Below are positions 60,431 to 64,000 of a stretch of DNA of 64,000 nucleotides, one piece after another. The DNA is from Alteraquisediminimonas sediminicola (GTDB taxonomy: Bacteria; Pseudomonadota; Alphaproteobacteria; Sphingomonadales; Sphingomonadaceae). Position 1 is the first letter of the stretch. Each line of letters begins with the position of its first letter. The position numbers were made by a program, and so were the translations under genes. The notes below the pieces were generated by a model. That model did not search any database. It was not told the origin of the DNA and saw only the letters and a program-made list of their open reading frames with translations. The DNA lies in assembly GCF_019740335.1 (NCBI RefSeq), contig NZ_JAHXZS010000004.1, positions 124,001 through 188,000 on the forward strand. Direction: 5' to 3'.

Positions 60431-62038
60431 TCAACAACGTGGTTTTTTCAGGTCGAAGGCGATCACCAATCGTTCGCCATCCGAAAATGGCACGGTGCCA
60501 TGCCACATGGTCGATGGGAAAATCGCGATGCGGCCCGGCGCGGGTTCAACCGTCCGATAGGGGAGCAATGACAGGCCAAGCTCCTTGGGTGCATTGCCAA
60601 GGCTGAGATGACCCGCAGGTGCTGCACCCATTTGTGCGTTTGAGGGCAAGGCGATATAAAAAGCGCTGCTCAACCAGCCCATCGGATGGGTGTGCGGCAC
60701 ATTATAGCCCTGTTTTAACAGCCGGACCGACCAGCTCCCCTCGATCAACAATTGTTCGGGTTTGAGGTCGCGGTTGGGCAGGCCAAGCAAGGGATGCCCT
60801 TCCTCAAATTCGGACAGGGCGGCGACATAGCGCCGCATCGCGTCCAACAAGGCCTGTCTGGTGCGTTGGAATATCGGTTCATGCCGCAACAGGACCGACC
60901 GATCCGTTTGTGTCCCGCCGCGCACCGATTGTTCGATATAGGGCGCGTGCGCGATATGCAGGGTTCTCAGCACATCTGCGAGTTCGTCCAGTTCGCCTTG
61001 ATCGAATGCGAGATCAAAGCACTGGATCGATTGATCTGGCCGATCCAGCCACAGGGCGCGTTCCATATCGCCCTTCATCCGCCAGATGATCGAGAGATAG
61101 GGCCAATAGATATTCGCGGATGGGGTGCTGATCTGCGATAAGGCCACGGCCTCGGCCTCGGCCCAGCGTTGTTGCCGGATCAAATGGCGTAGGCGGCACA
61201 GGTTGATGACATCGCCCTGTATCTGCGCGCATTGTGGGAGCAAGGCCTCGGCCCGCGCCTCATCGCCGGATTCGACCGCGACGAACAACCGCCCGACGGT
61301 GAACGCGGGTTGCACGCCCAGCGCTATTTCGGCCCGGTCGAGAATTTCCAGCGCGGCCCGCCAATCGCGGCTTTGCGCAACCATGCGAAACCAGGCGAGC
61401 CACAAGCCGGGGTTGTTGGGTTGTGCCGTACAGGCTGTTGCATAGCTGCGGCAGAAATCGGTGGTGTCGCCTTGGGTCCAGCGCAAGGTTGCCAAGGTGC
61501 GATGCCCGTCGAGCCAATCCGGCTGCCGCGTCAAGGCGTCGGTCAATAAGGCGGCGGCGGCTTGATGCTGGCCCTCCGACATCATCGCCAAGGCCATGTT
61601 GCGCAGGATTTCGAAATTGCCGGGTGTGTTTTGGGGCGCGTTTTGCCAGGCGCGTTGAAAGAGGTCGACTGCCGGATGGCCCGATTCATAACGGATCATC
61701 GCATGGCCAAGCGCGGCCATCGGGTCATGCGGCGCCAATTGCGCTGCCCTGGATAATGCCGCCTCTGCCGCCTCCATCATTTGCAGACGGTAAAGGGCGT
61801 GGCCGAGCATTGCCCAGATCTGGGCATCATCGGGGATGTGCGTGGTCAAGTCCCGCAACAGTTCGACCGCGAGCGGGGCCGCGCCCTCGGTCAAAGCCTG
61901 TCGCGCGATGGCGATGCAGTCGACCAAAAGCGCAGGCGTTGGGCTAATATTGCCCCCTGCTTTCAGGCGTTGTCGCAATGTTGCGACCTGATCTTGTAAA
62001 CGCGCGATCGTCTTGATCCCCCTGATGTGCCGCCACAA
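60431..62038 (-). CDS. TPR protein with C-terminal 2OG-Fe(II) oxygenase-like domain
   Basis: 535 residues. The N-terminal 300 residues are TPR-like helical repeats ('[32 protein letters not shown]'). The C-terminal domain (about 390-535) shows the 2OG-Fe(II) pattern: '[20 protein letters not shown]' with the first His ligand, '[12 protein letters not shown]' with the last His, and Arg in '[10 protein letters not shown]' for 2-oxoglutarate. It matches the putative 2OG-Fe(II) group PF13759. Substrate unknown. It stands after the TonB receptor and before the halogenase, a familiar neighbourhood in sphingomonads. Confidence 0.85.
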   Translation of the reverse strand: MWRHIRGIKTIARLQDQVATLRQRLKAGGNISPTPALLVDCIAIARQALTEGAAPLAVELLRDLTTHIPDDAQIWAMLGHALYRLQMMEAAEAALSRAAQLAPHDPMAALGHAMIRYESGHPAVDLFQRAWQNAPQNTPGNFEILRNMALAMMSEGQHQAAAALLTDALTRQPDWLDGHRTLATLRWTQGDTTDFCRSYATACTAQPNNPGLWLAWFRMVAQSRDWRAALEILDRAEIALGVQPAFTVGRLFVAVESGDEARAEALLPQCAQIQGDVINLCRLRHLIRQQRWAEAEAVALSQISTPSANIYWPYLSIIWRMKGDMERALWLDRPDQSIQCFDLAFDQGELDELADVLRTLHIAHAPYIEQSVRGGTQTDRSVLLRHEPIFQRTRQALLDAMRRYVAALSEFEEGHPLLGLPNRDLKPEQLLIEGSWSVRLLKQGYNVPHTHPMGWLSSAFYIALPSNAQMGAAPAGHLSLGNAPKELGLSLLPYRTVEPAPGRIAIFPSTMWHGTVPFSDGERLVIAFDLKKPRC

Positions 62039-62062
62039 CCATAACGCCTGATCGCAGGCAAT

Positions 62063-62105
62063 AAAAAGGGGGGAAGCATCGTCATTGCCGACGGCGCTTC
62101 CCCCC
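62063..62105 (-). terminator. Rho-independent terminator of the TonB receptor gene
   Basis: Perfect 10-base stem GGGGGGAAGC/GCTTCCCCCC (arms 62068-62077 and 62096-62105), 18-base loop, followed on the minus strand by TTTTT (62067-62063). It is placed 50 bases after the receptor stop and before the TPR/2OG gene. Confidence 0.9.
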
Positions 62106-62154
62106 TGATTATTTCATCCGCCACTTATACATCAGCGGGGATGCGGCTGCTCGA

Positions 62155-64000
62155 TCAGAATTTATATTTGAGCGAGGCCGAGATGGTGCGACCCAACATG
62201 GCGCTATTGTCGAACACGCCTGCACCATTGCGGATGGTGTCGGTCACGATGCCGCCATTGCCGCGATAGCCAAGCTTGTTGAACAGATTGTTGACGTTCA
62301 TCCCGAGTTCGAGGCCAGTGTAAGGACGGACCTTCACAAAGGCGTTGAAATAGGTCTGACCCGGAATGGTGTACTGCACGCCCGGATCACCCGAAGCCGA
62401 AGCCATGCCGGTGAGCGAGGACGTCTGGCCATCCGCGGTGAAGCCGATGGCGGCCACGCCCGTGTCATAGCTTGGCGATACGCGATAGGTCAGTTTTGGC
62501 TGCGCACCTGGCGTTGCGCCATTGGTGATGTCCTTGGTGCGGTTGTAATTGCCGGTCACCACCAGACTGAAATTGCCGTAACGCAGGTTGCTGGCAAATT
62601 CAGCGCCATAGCTGTGGAAGGTCGCCGAGATGTTCGGGTCGCGACCAAGCGACGGGGCGGTGAAGTCGTAATTGTTTTCCGTGACCTGCGCCCGATACAG
62701 GGTCAGTTCCGCATTAAACGCTGCTTCGCCGATGCGGCCACGCTTTTTGATGCCGAGTTCCTGCTGTGTCACATAATTGACGGACAAAGCGTTACCACCA
62801 ACCGACAGCGAGCCATCCTTGTTGAACGCCTTGCCATAGATCAGGCGGTCGGCGTTGAAGCGACCACCGCGGCTGACGCGGATGAAGGCCGAGGTGTTGT
62901 TGTCGATTTCGTACAGGGCACCGAACGACCATGAAACATAGCTCTTGGTGTAATCAAGAATTTCATAAATGGTGCTGCTGGTGTTGTAGGTCGGCAGGCT
63001 AGCCGAACCCAATGCATCGGTGACGGTGATGTTCTCGCCTTCAACCGGTGCAAAGGTGACGCCCGTTGCCTTGACCGAGTCAAAACGGACGCTGGCATCG
63101 AGATTGAGTGCACCGATCTTGGTGTCGACATTCAGGTAAGGCGCAATATCGGTGTAGGTCAGGTCATAAGACCGACCGCCACAGCAACCGCCCCATTGAT
63201 TGTTGAACCCGGTCAGGCCGTTGGCCGTCAACTGGTCCCCGCCGGCATCGAACAGGTCGAGCGGCACCGGATTGTGATTGCCGTCCAGCGTCTGATAGGC
63301 GTTGTTCAAACGCCAATCCATGGCGATGTCCTGACGCATGAAGAACACGCCGGTATTGACGGTGACGTTGGCGCCATTGGTTTCGAACTTGCCCGTGATC
63401 TTGAGATCGTCGGCAAGGCTGCCCACATCCTTCATGCGGACATAAGCCTGTGCGCTGTTGTTGATATAGGTGCCGTTATAGGTCTGGCCCACCATTGGAC
63501 CCGCGGCATATTTGAAGCTGCCACCGGCTGCGGCATTCGCGGTCAGGGCTTCGCCGGTCCACATGTTCGAGAAGGTGCCGCGCATGTCGGTCCAGCGGAA
63601 CGCGTTGTGGACGGTCAGATTGTCGTTGAATTCATAATGGAATTCATTGCCAAATGCGGTCGACACCGGATGGATGCCCTGCATTTCGACCTGTTCGAGA
63701 TTGCCCTCGGCATTCAGGATGGTGAAATGGTGATTATACGCGCCGGTGCTGGCATATTTGCGAGCATCGATGCCGGGGATGTTCTTGAACCCGGTGATTT
63801 TGGTGCCACTCAGTTGCGCCAGCGATGGCATCGAGGTGAAGGTCGGGTCTTGCGCATCCAGACGCTTCACGCTGAAGCGGATATAGCCCTTGCCATCGTC
63901 AAAGTCCTTCGTGATGTTGGCCTTGATCTGATAGCCCTTGGACGCGGTATAGCCGATATGGGTCGGGCCATTGCCGTCCTTGACGAAGCCGCCGATGTGG
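62155..64000 (-). CDS. TonB-dependent receptor, C-terminal part (5' end outside window)
   Basis: The frame is open from base 64000 to a stop at 62155, about 615 residues of the receptor's beta-barrel. Strand repeats such as 'EFHYEFNDNLTVHNAFRWTDMRG', 'KITGKFETNGANVTVNTGVFFM' and 'FASNLRYGNFSLVVTGNYNR' are present, and the last residues 'SASLKYKF' form the terminal aromatic signature. The plug domain and TonB box lie outside. A 'CCGG' segment with adjacent cysteines occurs in a loop near 63180. It likely imports a carbohydrate or iron complex; carbohydrate is favoured by the neighbouring sugar genes. Confidence 0.9.
   Translation of the reverse strand, partial: HIGGFVKDGNGPTHIGYTASKGYQIKANITKDFDDGKGYIRFSVKRLDAQDPTFTSMPSLAQLSGTKITGFKNIPGIDARKYASTGAYNHHFTILNAEGNLEQVEMQGIHPVSTAFGNEFHYEFNDNLTVHNAFRWTDMRGTFSNMWTGEALTANAAAGGSFKYAAGPMVGQTYNGTYINNSAQAYVRMKDVGSLADDLKITGKFETNGANVTVNTGVFFMRQDIAMDWRLNNAYQTLDGNHNPVPLDLFDAGGDQLTANGLTGFNNQWGGCCGGRSYDLTYTDIAPYLNVDTKIGALNLDASVRFDSVKATGVTFAPVEGENITVTDALGSASLPTYNTSSTIYEILDYTKSYVSWSFGALYEIDNNTSAFIRVSRGGRFNADRLIYGKAFNKDGSLSVGGNALSVNYVTQQELGIKKRGRIGEAAFNAELTLYRAQVTENNYDFTAPSLGRDPNISATFHSYGAEFASNLRYGNFSLVVTGNYNRTKDITNGATPGAQPKLTYRVSPSYDTGVAAIGFTADGQTSSLTGMASASGDPGVQYTIPGQTYFNAFVKVRPYTGLELGMNVNNLFNKLGYRGNGGIVTDTIRNGAGVFDNSAMLGRTISASLKYKF

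Noticed and set aside
1-64000. CRISPR arrays, tRNA or rRNA genes, insertion sequences, prophage
   Set aside because: No regularly spaced repeats, no recognisable tRNA arm patterns, and no transposase, integrase or phage structural motifs were seen on reading both strands.

Overview
The window looks like a chromosomal segment of a high-G+C alphaproteobacterium of the order Sphingomonadales. The clues are a complete Entner-Doudoroff operon (zwf-pgl-edd-glk-eda), a pyruvate dehydrogenase operon whose E1-beta carries its own lipoyl domain, a TonB-dependent receptor next to a tryptophan-halogenase-like flavoprotein, a DUF6481-type protein and a Gum/Wza-type exopolysaccharide locus. I saw no tRNA, rRNA, CRISPR array, insertion sequence or prophage.

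Region 1 (1-11 kb) holds housekeeping and stress genes. A nitric-oxide-type globin and an HPP/CBS membrane protein form an operon behind an NsrR-like palindrome. They are followed by a class A penicillin-binding protein, a small four-helix membrane protein, a GNAT acetyltransferase with a perfect FNR/FixK box upstream, the YbbA-YbbP-like ABC transporter divergent from a TesA-like lipoprotein esterase, and an AI-2E family permease.

Region 2 (11-19.7 kb) holds a FixL/FixJ-like two-component system with a haem-PAS motif. Next come a host-attachment-type protein, a tightly coupled operon (erythromycin-esterase-like protein, alpha/beta hydrolase, phosphoribosyltransferase) closed by a clear terminator, and small envelope proteins. 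With the NsrR and FNR-type sites of region 1, this suggests an oxygen/NO-responsive neighbourhood.

Region 3 (19.7-36 kb) is an exopolysaccharide locus. It encodes three glycosyltransferases, a polymerase/ligase, a flippase, a secreted polysaccharide lyase, a Wzz/BY-kinase fusion, an outer-membrane barrel, a Wza-type export lipoprotein, a GumD-type priming transferase and a 49-codon ORF translationally coupled to the priming gene. Beside it is an unusual signalling group: a hybrid histidine kinase, an OmpR-family regulator interrupted by an in-frame TAG, and a membrane protein with a HisKA helix pair but no ATPase domain.

Region 4 (36-64 kb) is core and sugar metabolism. It has a cold-shock protein, an M3 peptidase, an MFS exporter, pdhA-pdhB-pdhC-lpd, and pgi. 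A small secreted peptide, a sugar MFS permease and a cation/proton antiporter form a coupled group. The Entner-Doudoroff operon ends in a phosphoenolpyruvate-carboxylase-like gene with altered active-site motifs. Upstream are a halogenase-like protein, a TPR/2OG-Fe(II) oxygenase and a partial TonB receptor. A perfect LacI-type palindrome lies upstream of the halogenase-zwf stretch, and a related sequence lies upstream of pdhA. Together these genes would import a carbohydrate across the outer and inner membranes, phosphorylate glucose, run it through the Entner-Doudoroff pathway and feed pyruvate to acetyl-CoA.
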